64,000 nt of DNA, taken from assembly GCF_003576375.1 (NCBI RefSeq), contig NZ_QWGE01000001.1, forward strand, positions 744,001 to 808,000, read 5' to 3'. The DNA comes from Pontibacter oryzae (GTDB lineage Bacteria; Bacteroidota; Bacteroidia; Cytophagales; Hymenobacteraceae). Both the position numbers and the translations under genes were made by a program. The notes under the pieces were generated by a model, which was given only the letters and a program-made list of their open reading frames with translations, searched no databases and was not told where the DNA came from. Below, in pieces: positions 16,347-25,708 of the stretch; within the stretch, counting starts at the first letter, position 1; every line of letters begins with the position of its first letter.

Positions 16347-18785
16347 ATGAGCAAACACCACCAAGCTAGCTTCCATGAAACCGTAGTTTCCATGACCAGC
16401 AATGACGACGTGATCCTGAGCGTGGACGACTTTCCATTTAACACAACGCTTAGCCTCTCGCCGTTAATATCTTATTGGCAGCACAAAGCACAACAGGACC
16501 CTGGCTGCAACACAGAGCGCGTCCGACAGTTGACAGACCTGCTCAATAATACGCCCGAGCTGCTTGGGTCCATCAAAGACCTATCAGTGATAGAGAAGCA
16601 CATAGATGCCATAGACCTGCTGATGGAGGATATTTTCCCGAATGCCCTTTGGGAAAACGACCTTAAGGCTGTATCTGTGCCCTTTAGGTTCGAGAGTTTT
16701 TATGCCAGCCCCAAACTGGAGGAGCTCAAGCTGCTGGAGGGCAGCAATTATTCCGAAAAACTGAATATAGACCAGAAGACACTACTTTTCCGGCTTACGC
16801 TACAAGCATACACTATCATACTTGAGAAGTTCTATAACGCAAACTTTTATGTGGATGAGCCCTTTGTGTTCACCATAAACGATAAGTTTACAGGTCTTCA
16901 GCGCCACTATAAAGTAGACATCGACCTGAAGTTTATGGAAGTGAAAGCTACCAAAGAAGTGAAACCGCTAGCGGCGCAGCAAATCAACTTCTTGATTAAC
17001 CGCTACAACGACCTGGACCTTTGGATGCAGCTCCTCCCCCCGGAGAACTTTGAGTTCAGTGGTTTTGCCATCTATGATTTTACGGAAGTAACCATGGAGG
17101 AAACGATTTCCTCACTCCGTTACGACCTGCTTGACAAGGACTCTATCAGCAGCGAGGAAGGTTTTGAAGACTTGCAGCAGAAGCTGCGCGTGCTCTTTGG
17201 CCTACCAGGCATACAACTGGGCTTTGCCTCCTGCCCTAACTTGCGGGAGTTTGATACCAGCTATGCCCGCCGCATCTGGAGCGGCCTTATACTTACTCAG
17301 GATTGCGATCTGGCCCTCAGCGACCTTAGCGGATCTATTTATGAGCCGGTTCTAAGGCGCGGCCATACCATTGTGGTAGAAGACCTTAATGTGTTGCCTA
17401 ACCCATCCCGCATCGAGCAAAAGCTGCTGGAGGCTGGCTTGCGAAACCTAATTATTGCGCCACTGCAATACGAAGGGCATACAATTGGCCTAATGGAGCT
17501 GGCTTCACCCATACCCGGAGAGCTTAATGCCCTTTCCACTATCAAGCTGAAGGAGATTCTGCCGCTGTTTGCCCTGGCTATGAACCGCAGCCTGGACGAG
17601 TTGCGCAGCAGCATCCAGAGCATCATCAAGGAAAAGTATACTGCTATTCACCCTATTGTGGAGTGGCGCTTTACGCAAGCGGCCATTAACCTTCTGGAAA
17701 AGATAGAGCGCAACGCCAGTTCCGAGATTGAGCCGATCGTGTTCCGGGACATCTATCCGCTTTATGGTTCTTCAGACATCCGAAGCTCTGCGGCAGAGCG
17801 CAACAAGGCCATACAAGGCGACTTGCTGGAACAGCTAGTGTTGGCCAAAGAAGTTATACTTGCCGCCAAAGACAACATGCCGCTCTCCATATTAGATGAG
17901 CTGATGTTTAAGATCGACAAGTACTCACAGAGCATTGTACACGAGCTGGGCTCCGGAGACGAAGGGCTCATACTTGATTTCCTGCGTACCGAGATTGAGC
18001 CGCTGTTTGAGCATTTCCTGCGCCGAGATTCGGCCCAACATGCCATACAAGCTTACCGGTCTGCTATCAACAACCCTTACAAAACAGTATATAATAAGCG
18101 CCGGGCCTACGAGGAAAGCCTGTTTATGATCAACGAGACGATCTCGAGCTTCCTGGACCGCGAGGAAGAGAAAGCCCAGCACATTTTCCCGCATTACTTC
18201 GAGAAATATAAAACTGATGGCCTGGAGTATAACATTTACATTGGCGCCTCGCTTCTGAACAACGGCGATTTCCAGCCAATCTATCTGAAAAACATGCGCC
18301 TTTGGCAACTTATGCTAACCTGCGAGATTGCCCGGCGCATACAAAAGCTACGCGCCAACCTGAAATTGCCGCTGGAAATCACGCAGCTTATACTTGTGCA
18401 CTCTGATTCGATCTCCATCCGTTTTCGCCTTGACGAAAAGAAATTTGACGTGGACGGAGCCAACAATATCCGCTACGAAATCATTAAAAAGCGCATTGAT
18501 AAGGCCACGGTTCGCGGTTCAGAAGAGCGCCTTACCCAGCCCGGCAAGATAGCGATAGTATATTCTCAGCAGAAAGAGGCGCATGAGTACGTGCGTTACC
18601 TGGAGTTCCTGCAATCAGAGGGATATATAGAAGAGGAGATAGAGCACCTGGAGGTGGAGGAACTACAAGGCGTGCAAGGCCTGAAGGCGTTGCGTGTTAC
18701 CGTGAACCTGCGCGAGAACCTGCGCCATAATATCGAGGCCGGCGACGAGCTGCTTAATATTGCTCAATCGGCAAGCTTAAACTAA
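16347..18785 (+). CDS. Large GAF domain-containing protein
   Basis: An 812-aa cytoplasmic protein with no signal peptide. The middle section (about residues 300-440) has GAF-like character: VVEDLNVLPNPSRIEQKLL, GLRNLIIAPLQYEGHTIGLMELAS and a following long helix (LKEILPLFALAMNRSLDEL). The N-terminal 280 and C-terminal 370 residues are mainly helical and not assigned. No kinase, cyclase or DNA-binding output domain is visible, so it may be a sensor that acts through protein contacts. Five Ile-Leu pairs in this gene are encoded as ATA-CTT inside the AAGTATR/YATACTT heptamer. Confidence 0.7.
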   Translation: MSKHHQASFHETVVSMTSNDDVILSVDDFPFNTTLSLSPLISYWQHKAQQDPGCNTERVRQLTDLLNNTPELLGSIKDLSVIEKHIDAIDLLMEDIFPNALWENDLKAVSVPFRFESFYASPKLEELKLLEGSNYSEKLNIDQKTLLFRLTLQAYTIILEKFYNANFYVDEPFVFTINDKFTGLQRHYKVDIDLKFMEVKATKEVKPLAAQQINFLINRYNDLDLWMQLLPPENFEFSGFAIYDFTEVTMEETISSLRYDLLDKDSISSEEGFEDLQQKLRVLFGLPGIQLGFASCPNLREFDTSYARRIWSGLILTQDCDLALSDLSGSIYEPVLRRGHTIVVEDLNVLPNPSRIEQKLLEAGLRNLIIAPLQYEGHTIGLMELASPIPGELNALSTIKLKEILPLFALAMNRSLDELRSSIQSIIKEKYTAIHPIVEWRFTQAAINLLEKIERNASSEIEPIVFRDIYPLYGSSDIRSSAAERNKAIQGDLLEQLVLAKEVILAAKDNMPLSILDELMFKIDKYSQSIVHELGSGDEGLILDFLRTEIEPLFEHFLRRDSAQHAIQAYRSAINNPYKTVYNKRRAYEESLFMINETISSFLDREEEKAQHIFPHYFEKYKTDGLEYNIYIGASLLNNGDFQPIYLKNMRLWQLMLTCEIARRIQKLRANLKLPLEITQLILVHSDSISIRFRLDEKKFDVDGANNIRYEIIKKRIDKATVRGSEERLTQPGKIAIVYSQQKEAHEYVRYLEFLQSEGYIEEEIEHLEVEELQGVQGLKALRVTVNLRENLRHNIEAGDELLNIAQSASLN

Positions 18786-19049
18786 AAAAACGACTCTATA
18801 TCAAATATATTAAATCTTATATTTATTAAATTTTTTAACTTTTTTTCAACTAGCTTCGTAGCACTAAAAAACACGCATAAACACCTGTAAATAAACAACT
18901 TATCAACATATTATATTTACTTCAATTTGCTTTAACTAGAGATTTGTTTGCAACAAGTGCAATTTTTTAAAAAAGAATGGCGTTCTCACTGAAACTTGCC
19001 TGCCAAAGGTGGTGGCAAGTGTTGTTTCATCAAATCAACTTTTAGCCAA

Positions 19050-19856
19050 ATGAAACTGAGAAACAAATTCTTACCTGCTATGCTGATGTTAGGTGTAGTA
19101 GCGTTTAGCTCTTGCGACAAGCAGGAAAATGAATCGTTCCAGCCTGAAATGGAGCAGGGCAAAATCTCCCACATTCTGGTAGACTCTGCGGAGGTGACAT
19201 CCTACAACTTCTCCGGAAGCCAGTTAAGCCAGATCAACCACTTTGATGAGGAATCCGGGAATCTGGAGAGCTTCGAGAAGTATGAGCGCGACAGCAAAGG
19301 CAAATTACTGAAAAGCAGTGTATTTGCCGGCGGCAACAAAAGCCTGCTTTCTGAGCAGACCTTTACCTACGAATCTAATGGCCAGCTTTCTAAAAGCAAC
19401 ATGGCTTATTACAACGGCAGCAAGCTGGAATATTCGGCCTATGCTACTTATGAGTACAATACTCAGAACAAACTTGAGAAGAAATCAGTGTATGAAGGAA
19501 GCGATGCTGACAACAAAGGCAAGCTGAAGTCTTACACGCTGTATGAGGTGCTGCCGAATGGCAACTACACTCAGGAAAAGCAGTACGTGATTGACGATAA
19601 CAACGATGCGAAGCTGTTCTCTACAACCACATACTCTTACGACGCCAACGTGAACCCATTTAATGAATTGGCAGAGCCAGGCGTGGCTAGCAGCCCGAAC
19701 AACATGGTGGCTGCCTCCACGGTAGTGCACAACACTAAGAAAACATACAAGTATAGCTACTCCTACACGTATGATGAGCGTGGCTACCCACTCACGCAAA
19801 CGGTGGTATCGCCGAACGGCAAGCGCCAAACGTATCGTTACCTGTATAGCAACTAA
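19050..19856 (+). CDS. Lipoprotein with YD/RHS-like repeats
   Basis: A 268-aa lipoprotein. The ATG at 19050 is preferred over 18996 because it starts a lipoprotein signal directly (MKLRNKFLPAMLML, lipobox ending SSCDK). The mature part repeats the pattern tyrosine-(E/S)-Y-(D/N/E)-x(3-5)-G/N-x-L, for example YEYNTQNKLEKK, TYSYDANVNPFN and YSYTYDERGYPLTQT. These are short RHS/YD-type beta units found in many Bacteroidota surface lipoproteins (DUF4595-like). It is probably an outer-membrane-anchored beta-sheet protein of unknown ligand. Confidence 0.7.
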   Translation: MKLRNKFLPAMLMLGVVAFSSCDKQENESFQPEMEQGKISHILVDSAEVTSYNFSGSQLSQINHFDEESGNLESFEKYERDSKGKLLKSSVFAGGNKSLLSEQTFTYESNGQLSKSNMAYYNGSKLEYSAYATYEYNTQNKLEKKSVYEGSDADNKGKLKSYTLYEVLPNGNYTQEKQYVIDDNNDAKLFSTTTYSYDANVNPFNELAEPGVASSPNNMVAASTVVHNTKKTYKYSYSYTYDERGYPLTQTVVSPNGKRQTYRYLYSN

Positions 19857-19877
19857 CCTATACTAAAGCTACATTAG

Positions 19878-19918
19878 CAGCAGCGGCTCCTGGCATGTGT
19901 CAGGAGCCGCTGTTGTTT
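19878..19918 (+). terminator. Rho-independent terminator
   Basis: Perfect 12-bp stem CAGCGGCTCCTG (19881-19892) / CAGGAGCCGCTG (19901-19912) with an 8-nt loop, followed by TTGTTTGT. Confidence 0.8.
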
Positions 19919-19996
19919 GTGCCAGGCCAGCTACTGCCTACATTGCATACTTATCAACAGAAATGAGTATATTGGGTAGATCTAACATATAATACA

Positions 19997-20221
19997 ATGG
20001 CTAAAACCAAAATAACGGTAAATAACAACGGCTCGCTGCGCGTTGAAGGCGAAGATTTTGAGATAGTTGACAAGAACGGAAATCCCTATGGTTTGGGAGG
20101 CCGCACACTGGTTTCGATCTGCAGGTGCGGGCTATCTGCTAACAAACCATTCTGCGATGGGGCCCATAAAGGCCACTTCGAACACGAGGCTGAGGCCTTT
20201 GACCTTCCGCCTAAAAAATAA
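19997..20221 (+). CDS. CDGSH-type iron-sulfur protein
   Basis: A 74-aa protein with the complete CDGSH signature: C42-R-C44-x8-C53-D-G-A-H57. Three Cys and one His bind a [2Fe-2S] cluster. The family (mitoNEET-like) transfers clusters or electrons in the cytoplasm. No membrane helix is present, as usual for bacterial members. A possible promoter element TATATTGG lies just upstream. It is followed 8 nt later by the DUF2007 gene. Confidence 0.9.
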   Translation: MAKTKITVNNNGSLRVEGEDFEIVDKNGNPYGLGGRTLVSICRCGLSANKPFCDGAHKGHFEHEAEAFDLPPKK

Positions 20222-20229
20222 CATCCCCT

Positions 20230-20637
20230 ATGGCAGAAAGCCTGGTAACCATAGCCACCTTTAACGAGCCTACCGAGGCACACATCCTGAAAGGCCGCCT
20301 CGAAGCTGAGGGGATCCTATGCTTTTTGGGAGATGAGCATATTATTGGCGCCTACCCACTGTATGCGATGGCAGTTGGAGGCATAAAACTCAAAGTTACC
20401 GAAAACGATGTGGACGAGGCTAAAACCATACTTCGCCGCATCTGGCAAGGCAACACCCTCTTCGACTATGATACGCTAGACGAGATGGCGCCGCCAGAGC
20501 CTGAACCTGCAGCAGCGGAAGCTGTGCTATGCCCGCGTTGTGGCTCTGACCAAACGAAGGAAAAGCCATACTTTCTACAGGCTTTTTTCGGGCCAAAGTA
20601 TGAATGCCGCTCCTGCCTGCATCGCTGGAAGCCATAA
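20230..20637 (+). CDS. DUF2007 domain protein with C-terminal zinc ribbon
   Basis: A 135-aa protein. Residues 4-72 match DUF2007 (ATFNEPTEAHILKGRLEAEGI, later GGIKLKVTENDVDEAKTIL), a ferredoxin-like fold sometimes called a putative signal-transducing domain. The C-terminus adds a zinc ribbon: C101-P-R-C104 and C126-R-S-C129. The role is unknown. It is the second gene of an operon with the CDGSH protein, and a strong terminator follows. Confidence 0.8.
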   Translation: MAESLVTIATFNEPTEAHILKGRLEAEGILCFLGDEHIIGAYPLYAMAVGGIKLKVTENDVDEAKTILRRIWQGNTLFDYDTLDEMAPPEPEPAAAEAVLCPRCGSDQTKEKPYFLQAFFGPKYECRSCLHRWKP

Positions 20638-20675
20638 AACAGAAAAGGGACCTTATCGGTCCCTTTTCTGTTTTA
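20637..20675. terminator. Bidirectional terminator
   Basis: Perfect stem AACAGAAAAGGGACC / GGTCCCTTTTCTGTT around the loop TTATC (20653-20657), with A and T runs on both sides. It ends the DUF2007 operon and the converging susD-like gene. Confidence 0.9.
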
Positions 20676-20683
20676 TATTCATG

Positions 20684-22042
20684 CTAAAGGTTTTCCGAGA
20701 ATGGAATCGGGAAACTCTCCCATACATTATCCTCCGGGCGATCGATCGGTAATTCTCCTAAGCGGCCATAGCGGCGCATATCAATCCAACGGTGGCCCTC
20801 GAAGTATAAAGAGAAACGGCGCTGGCGCAGCATCTCGTTTATTAGCGCGGCTTGCGTAACAGGCCCCTGGTAAGGGCCTAAATTGTGGCCTGCCCGTATG
20901 ATATTTAGTGCAGTTACGGCGTTCGTAAGCTGATTTGTCCGGATACTTGCCTCAGCGTAAATCAGGATAAGCTCCTCGTTGCGGATGATCGGGATCGGGT
21001 CGGTGTTGCTTGTGTAAATAGCTACATCGTAGGCACCGGTTAGCCCGCTTTGGGTAGCTGGCGCATCTCGGAGCGATACTTTGTTAATCCGGTCATCCCC
21101 TGGCGAGATATCCTGCACATAGCTTGGGTGGGCAATCCTTATCTCTCCGGTGGCATTGTTTGGCAAAAACAAAGGGTTAAGTTGATCCCCGGGAGCTGTG
21201 CTGAAAGTATAGTAAACGCCTCTGGAGAAGTTCGTATTTAACTCCAGGAAAGACTGGGTTAAAAGTGTAAGGGCATCTGCAAAGTTCTCGCGGTACACGG
21301 CCACACGGGCTGCCAGGGCACGGTTAAACTTTAGAAAGCCAGCCGGATTATTAAAGCCCGTAAACCCTGTTACATCGTCCGGCGCCGCATAACCACTCAG
21401 CGAGAAAGCAAACAATGTACCCGCTTGCTGCAAATGCGCAGCCGCTTCGTCCAATAATACAGCGATCGCCGCCAGCGCTGTTGGTTTATCCACGATTGGG
21501 CCCAGGTTCTCCGGGTCTGCCACATCCAGCCTGATTCCGTTTTCGTTCATCAGCGTAAGGTTCATGAGCAATTGGTGCGCCTTTATAGTTTTAGCAAAGC
21601 CCAAGTACCCTTGCCGCTGCGTTTCTGTGATCAGCTCGGTATTATTTACGGCATCGATCAGGATGTTTGTGTTTTTGACAACTCGGTAGCGTGCCGACCA
21701 CGGGTTTGTAGTATAAAACGTGTTGTTATCGAGCACGGCGCTACCCGCTCCCAGCAAATCGGAGGTAAAGCGCGGGTCGGACCCTGAGAAACGATAGTAC
21801 TCCCGGCCAATCACGCCCACATCATCATAATAAGTGCCCAGCACGTTACGCATCCCGGACTCGGTGCCTACCACCAGGTTATTCAGGTCATCTACGGTGG
21901 CATTTTCCATCACAGACTCTATGGTAGGGTTGTTGGGGTCTGCAATATCGTCTATCTCGCAAGAGGGCAAGAACAGCAGGACCGCTGAAGCCGCTATAGG
22001 TATAAATCGGAGGTGTTTTATATATCTGTTCATCATACTCAT
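20684..22042 (-). CDS. SusD/RagB family nutrient-binding lipoprotein
   Basis: A 452-aa protein with a lipoprotein signal (LLFLPSCEIDD). It has the usual SusD layout: an N-terminal TPR-like helical region (KNTNILIDAVNNTELITETQRQ, LGFAKTIKAHQLLMNL) and the conserved C-terminal block with NEELILIYAEAS, ALNIIRAGHNLG and FEGHRWIDMRRYG. SusD caps the SusC channel on the outside of the cell and binds the nutrient. It follows the susC-like gene by 3 nt. No glycoside hydrolase or peptidase is in the operon, so the substrate is not indicated; a protein- or peptide-derived nutrient is possible given the many peptidases nearby. Confidence 0.95.
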   Translation of the reverse strand: MSMMNRYIKHLRFIPIAASAVLLFLPSCEIDDIADPNNPTIESVMENATVDDLNNLVVGTESGMRNVLGTYYDDVGVIGREYYRFSGSDPRFTSDLLGAGSAVLDNNTFYTTNPWSARYRVVKNTNILIDAVNNTELITETQRQGYLGFAKTIKAHQLLMNLTLMNENGIRLDVADPENLGPIVDKPTALAAIAVLLDEAAAHLQQAGTLFAFSLSGYAAPDDVTGFTGFNNPAGFLKFNRALAARVAVYRENFADALTLLTQSFLELNTNFSRGVYYTFSTAPGDQLNPLFLPNNATGEIRIAHPSYVQDISPGDDRINKVSLRDAPATQSGLTGAYDVAIYTSNTDPIPIIRNEELILIYAEASIRTNQLTNAVTALNIIRAGHNLGPYQGPVTQAALINEMLRQRRFSLYFEGHRWIDMRRYGRLGELPIDRPEDNVWESFPIPFSENL

Positions 22043-22045
22043 ACT

Positions 22046-25012
22046 TTAAAACCCAATAGAGAAATGGAAGAAATAGCGTTTGGACATCGGGAAAGGCATT
22101 ACATCAACCCCGGTAGAAAGCCCATTGCTGCCAAAGTTTGATACTTCCGGGTCGTAGCCGTCGTAGTCGGTGATGGTGAAGAGGTTGTTGGCTGATGCTC
22201 CGATGCGCACGGACCGCACAACATCCCCGAACATGCCGCTCAAAAACGCGATAGGAACGTTGTAGTATACCCCTATTTCGCGGAGGCGCAGGTAAGAAGC
22301 ATTCTGCACGAAAGTCTCTGCAGACACGCCAAGGGCATCTACCCGTTCTTCGGCATTCGGGATGCCATCGCCGTCATCGTCGTCGTCATAGTCAAAGGAT
22401 GTGCCCCCTAGGTCGGTTAGCAACTGTGTAAGGTTGATGTTGTCGCCGCCTTTTTTCCAGTGTAGCAGGAACGAGAAAGATAGGTTCTGCTGTATGGTAA
22501 AGAAGTTGTGGAAGTTCATCTGGAAGTCCGGAGCCGCATCACCTAGCTTTACCACGCCTTCATCGCCCCGGATACCTACAATTTGCGTAGCAGACTCGCC
22601 TTCTTCTATAAAAAAGGTACCCAGTGTGCTACCGAATGCCCCAAGCGGAAAGGCAGGTATGTCCAGTTGCGTAATTTCGGAAGTGTTTCTCCAGTAGCTT
22701 ACCCTGGAGTCCCATTTTAAGCCAGGTGTTTCTACAGGGGTGGCGCTCAGGGCCAGTTCTACCCCTCGGTTGCGCAGCTCGCCGGCGTTAAGCACTTCTG
22801 TGGTAAACCCTGAGGAGGCCGGCACGCTTCGGAATACAATCAGGTTCGATACTTTTTTGTTGTAGTAAGTGGCTTCCAGCAACAGCTTGTTTTCCATCAG
22901 GCCAATGTCTATCCCTGTCTCAAACTCTTTTTGCCGCTCCTGTTCTATCTCCTCGTTGCCAAGCTGGGTATTTGGCAGCAAGCCTCCGCTACCCCCTACG
23001 TTAGACGATACCAGCGACGTATACTTAGCGCCAAAAGGCGGAAAGCCACCAGACTCACCATAGGCAGCCCGCAGTTTCACAAGGTTAAACCGGTCGATGC
23101 TCCAGAAGTCGAAGTTGGTGAGGTTTACAGCCAGGGAGAATTTCGGGAAGCTGTTGAAATCGTTAACCATGGCATTGTTCGAGGATTTATCCAGACGTAT
23201 ACCTGCGGTGGCTATCACGCGGTCGCGCCAGTTAAACTCTTCCTGGGCAAAAAGGCCTTTGTTCCGAACTTTCAAACGCGTTTGATCTACGGTTACAGCA
23301 CCGGCTTGGTCTAGGTTAGATTGCGTACCAATAAGTTGCGTGGCCACGTTCAGGGTTTGGTCCTGGTTAAAGTTTTCGCGGGTTACGCCAACCGTGGTGG
23401 TCAGGAAAACGCTGTTATCCGAAAGGTTGAGGTTATTTACCAGAAAGGCTGCATAGTTCGTGTTCAGGTTGTAATTATTGCCTTGGATGGATGCGCCCCC
23501 GGTGCCGTTACCGTTCGATTGAAACTGCAACAGCCTCGGAAAAAGCGCCCGCGTACGGAGGTTGTAAAAGTCCAAGCCAGCCCTGATAACCAGTTTCGTG
23601 CTACTCATTTCGCTATCCTGCAGTTTAGTATTCAGGGTAAGGCCACCTAAAAAGCGGTCGGTGTTTTCCTGGTTCGTAATCAGGTCGCGGGTTTGCAGAA
23701 AGTTAGATGCCCCGAACGGGTTGTTCGGGTAAAGGCCGTTTTCGTCCGGGAAAAGGTCCACGAAGCTCGGCGTAGAGGACAAGGCCACTCCAAACGAAAC
23801 CCCTTTGTTATCATTGTTGGTAAGCCCCCGATCTGCGGTGGAGTTAATGTAGTTTGTGCTCAGGCTAAAGTCGAAGCGGTCTGACAGCATGTGGTCTAGG
23901 TTAAAGCGCAGCGATTTTTTGTTGTAGCCGGTTTTCTCTACGATCCCTTCCTCATCCTGAATCAAACCGCCTACAAAAAACTGGGTCCGCTCGCTGCCTC
24001 CGCTTACATTCAGGCGGGTGTTGTAGAGCATGCCCGTGTTACCGTATAATTCCTCTTCATAATCTATAAGCCGGCCAGCATCGCGGGCTGCAACAAACTG
24101 CGGCACGGCAGCGGCGCCAAACGAGGCACGCACGCGGTCTTCGGTTAAGGTGCGCATACCCAGTAGCTTCGAAACGCGCGCGATACCAATATCCTGCGAG
24201 AAATCAACAATAGTTTTACCGGCTGCGCCCCTCTTTGTAGTTATAATCACGACACCTGCTGATGCCAGTGAACCATAAATAGCTGCGGCAGAGGCACCTT
24301 TCAGCACTTCTATACTTTCAATGTCGTTCGGGTTGAGGTCGGCAATGCGGTTAGAGGCATTGTCTTGCGTGGATGAACTACCGCCGCCGCCTGCATTGGT
24401 AACGGCATTCAGGCCCGATGAAATGGAGGAGTTATCTATAATCACGCCATCCACAACATAAAGCGGCTGCGCATTGCCAAAAATGGAGGTAATGCCTCGC
24501 AGCTTCATTGCGATGCCGCCTCCCGGCGCACCGGAGTTAGACACCACGTTTGCCCCTACCAGCTTTCCACTGATGGCCGCATCCATGGTTTGCGGCGTTG
24601 TAATACCGGTTATCTCCCTAGTGCTAATGGTGGCAACAGCATTGGCTGCATTGGCTCTTTTAACGGTGGTGGCAAGACCTGTAACCACAACTTCGCTTAA
24701 GCTAGTAGTACTCTCTCTTAACCGTACATCTAGTGTATTAACGGCTGGTGTAACATCAAAGGTTTGAGAAGTATAGCCAAGGAAAGAGAAAGTCAGCTTA
24801 CCTGATGCGCCTGGCAGTGTAATGGAGTAATCTCCGTTTGCATCAGTATTAGTACCGGTGGTGGTGCCTACCACTACCACACTTACGCCGGGCAGCGCCT
24901 TCCCCGACCCAAAGTCGGTGACCTTACCGCGCACCGTGGTTTGTGCGTAGAGGCTAATTGGAATAAAGCACAGAAGCAGCAGTAGCAGCTTCAGAGGGTA
25001 AAGTTTCATCAT
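22046..25012 (-). CDS. SusC/RagA family TonB-linked outer-membrane transporter
   Basis: The protein is 988 aa if started at MMKLYPLKL. A reading frame opens at 25039, but the signal peptide (LLLLLLCFIPISLYAQ) fits best with the ATG at 25012. Order of parts: carboxypeptidase-like regulatory domain (TVRGKVTDFGSGKALPGVSV), plug (MDAAISGKLVGANVVSNSGAPGGG, then VLKGASAAAIYGSLASAGVVIITTK split over the plug end), and a 22-strand barrel ending in aromatic FHFSIGF. It imports a ligand too large for porins, powered by TonB/ExbBD, with the SusD-like partner immediately downstream. Confidence 0.95.
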   Translation of the reverse strand: MMKLYPLKLLLLLLCFIPISLYAQTTVRGKVTDFGSGKALPGVSVVVVGTTTGTNTDANGDYSITLPGASGKLTFSFLGYTSQTFDVTPAVNTLDVRLRESTTSLSEVVVTGLATTVKRANAANAVATISTREITGITTPQTMDAAISGKLVGANVVSNSGAPGGGIAMKLRGITSIFGNAQPLYVVDGVIIDNSSISSGLNAVTNAGGGGSSSTQDNASNRIADLNPNDIESIEVLKGASAAAIYGSLASAGVVIITTKRGAAGKTIVDFSQDIGIARVSKLLGMRTLTEDRVRASFGAAAVPQFVAARDAGRLIDYEEELYGNTGMLYNTRLNVSGGSERTQFFVGGLIQDEEGIVEKTGYNKKSLRFNLDHMLSDRFDFSLSTNYINSTADRGLTNNDNKGVSFGVALSSTPSFVDLFPDENGLYPNNPFGASNFLQTRDLITNQENTDRFLGGLTLNTKLQDSEMSSTKLVIRAGLDFYNLRTRALFPRLLQFQSNGNGTGGASIQGNNYNLNTNYAAFLVNNLNLSDNSVFLTTTVGVTRENFNQDQTLNVATQLIGTQSNLDQAGAVTVDQTRLKVRNKGLFAQEEFNWRDRVIATAGIRLDKSSNNAMVNDFNSFPKFSLAVNLTNFDFWSIDRFNLVKLRAAYGESGGFPPFGAKYTSLVSSNVGGSGGLLPNTQLGNEEIEQERQKEFETGIDIGLMENKLLLEATYYNKKVSNLIVFRSVPASSGFTTEVLNAGELRNRGVELALSATPVETPGLKWDSRVSYWRNTSEITQLDIPAFPLGAFGSTLGTFFIEEGESATQIVGIRGDEGVVKLGDAAPDFQMNFHNFFTIQQNLSFSFLLHWKKGGDNINLTQLLTDLGGTSFDYDDDDDGDGIPNAEERVDALGVSAETFVQNASYLRLREIGVYYNVPIAFLSGMFGDVVRSVRIGASANNLFTITDYDGYDPEVSNFGSNGLSTGVDVMPFPMSKRYFFHFSIGF

Positions 25013-25225
25013 AGGGATAGCTTTTTTGTAATAAATCAAACAAGACCCATGTTATCAATGAGTTAAACACCCTAAGCTATACGCTACATACTACAATAAG
25101 TATAAATTTATCAGCAAATAATTAAAGTTTAAACATATTACATCTACTAGGTTTGCAAGGAGATACACCGTTGTAAAACACAGGCATACTAACTTTACAG
25201 AACCGAGCATCCAACCGCATTAAAC

Positions 25226-25265
25226 AAAATAGCCGCAGGCAGTATCGCGTGCGGCTATTTATTAT
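25226..25265 (-). terminator. Terminator of the ACBP gene
   Basis: Perfect 10-bp stem AAATAGCCGC (25227-25236) / GCGGCTATTT (25251-25260). It lies 22 nt beyond the stop of the minus-strand gene. Confidence 0.75.
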
Positions 25266-25286
25266 TCGGCTTAATGAAGTATGATT

Positions 25287-25541
25287 TTACCCTGCCAGTT
25301 CGTTCACGAAATCCACGTATTCCTGGCGGGCATCGTCCTGGCTTTTGCCTTCCTGCTTTTTCCAGGCATCCCACTTCGCGATGTTCTTAAAATCAAAGCC
25401 GCCCGGGCGCTCGGTATTCACATCGCCCTCGGATGCTTGCTTGTACAAGCCGTATAATTTCAGGAGCACATCGTTGCTTGGTCGCTCCTGCAGAGTTTTA
25501 GATTTTGCTACTGCGCTTTCAAATTCTTCTTGTGTGGCCAT
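25287..25541 (-). CDS. Acyl-CoA-binding protein
   Basis: An 84-aa protein that matches ACBP over its full length: four helices with LYGLYKQASEGDVNTERPGGFD and KWDAWKKQEGKSQDDAR, the conserved Tyr, Lys and Trp that contact the CoA and acyl chain. It binds long-chain acyl-CoA esters in the cytoplasm and buffers or carries them. It is a single gene with its own terminator. Confidence 0.95.
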   Translation of the reverse strand: MATQEEFESAVAKSKTLQERPSNDVLLKLYGLYKQASEGDVNTERPGGFDFKNIAKWDAWKKQEGKSQDDARQEYVDFVNELAG

Positions 25542-25708
25542 AGTTTATATATTTTGCAAAGTTTTAAGGTGAGTCTAAATTACAAAAATTTAAGCTGCAT
25601 GCATAACTTATTGTCTCTTTTGAATACCATTCCTTTTTGATACATTTATAAAACGATAACCAGCGTGCCGAAGCCGCATTTAACCTTAAACCATATATTG
25701 GCAATACT

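Noticed and set aside
18992..19026. Hairpin ACTTGCC/GGCAAGT before the YD-repeat lipoprotein gene
   Set aside because: Seven base pairs with a 13-nt loop and no further conserved features; too weak to call a riboswitch or leader element.
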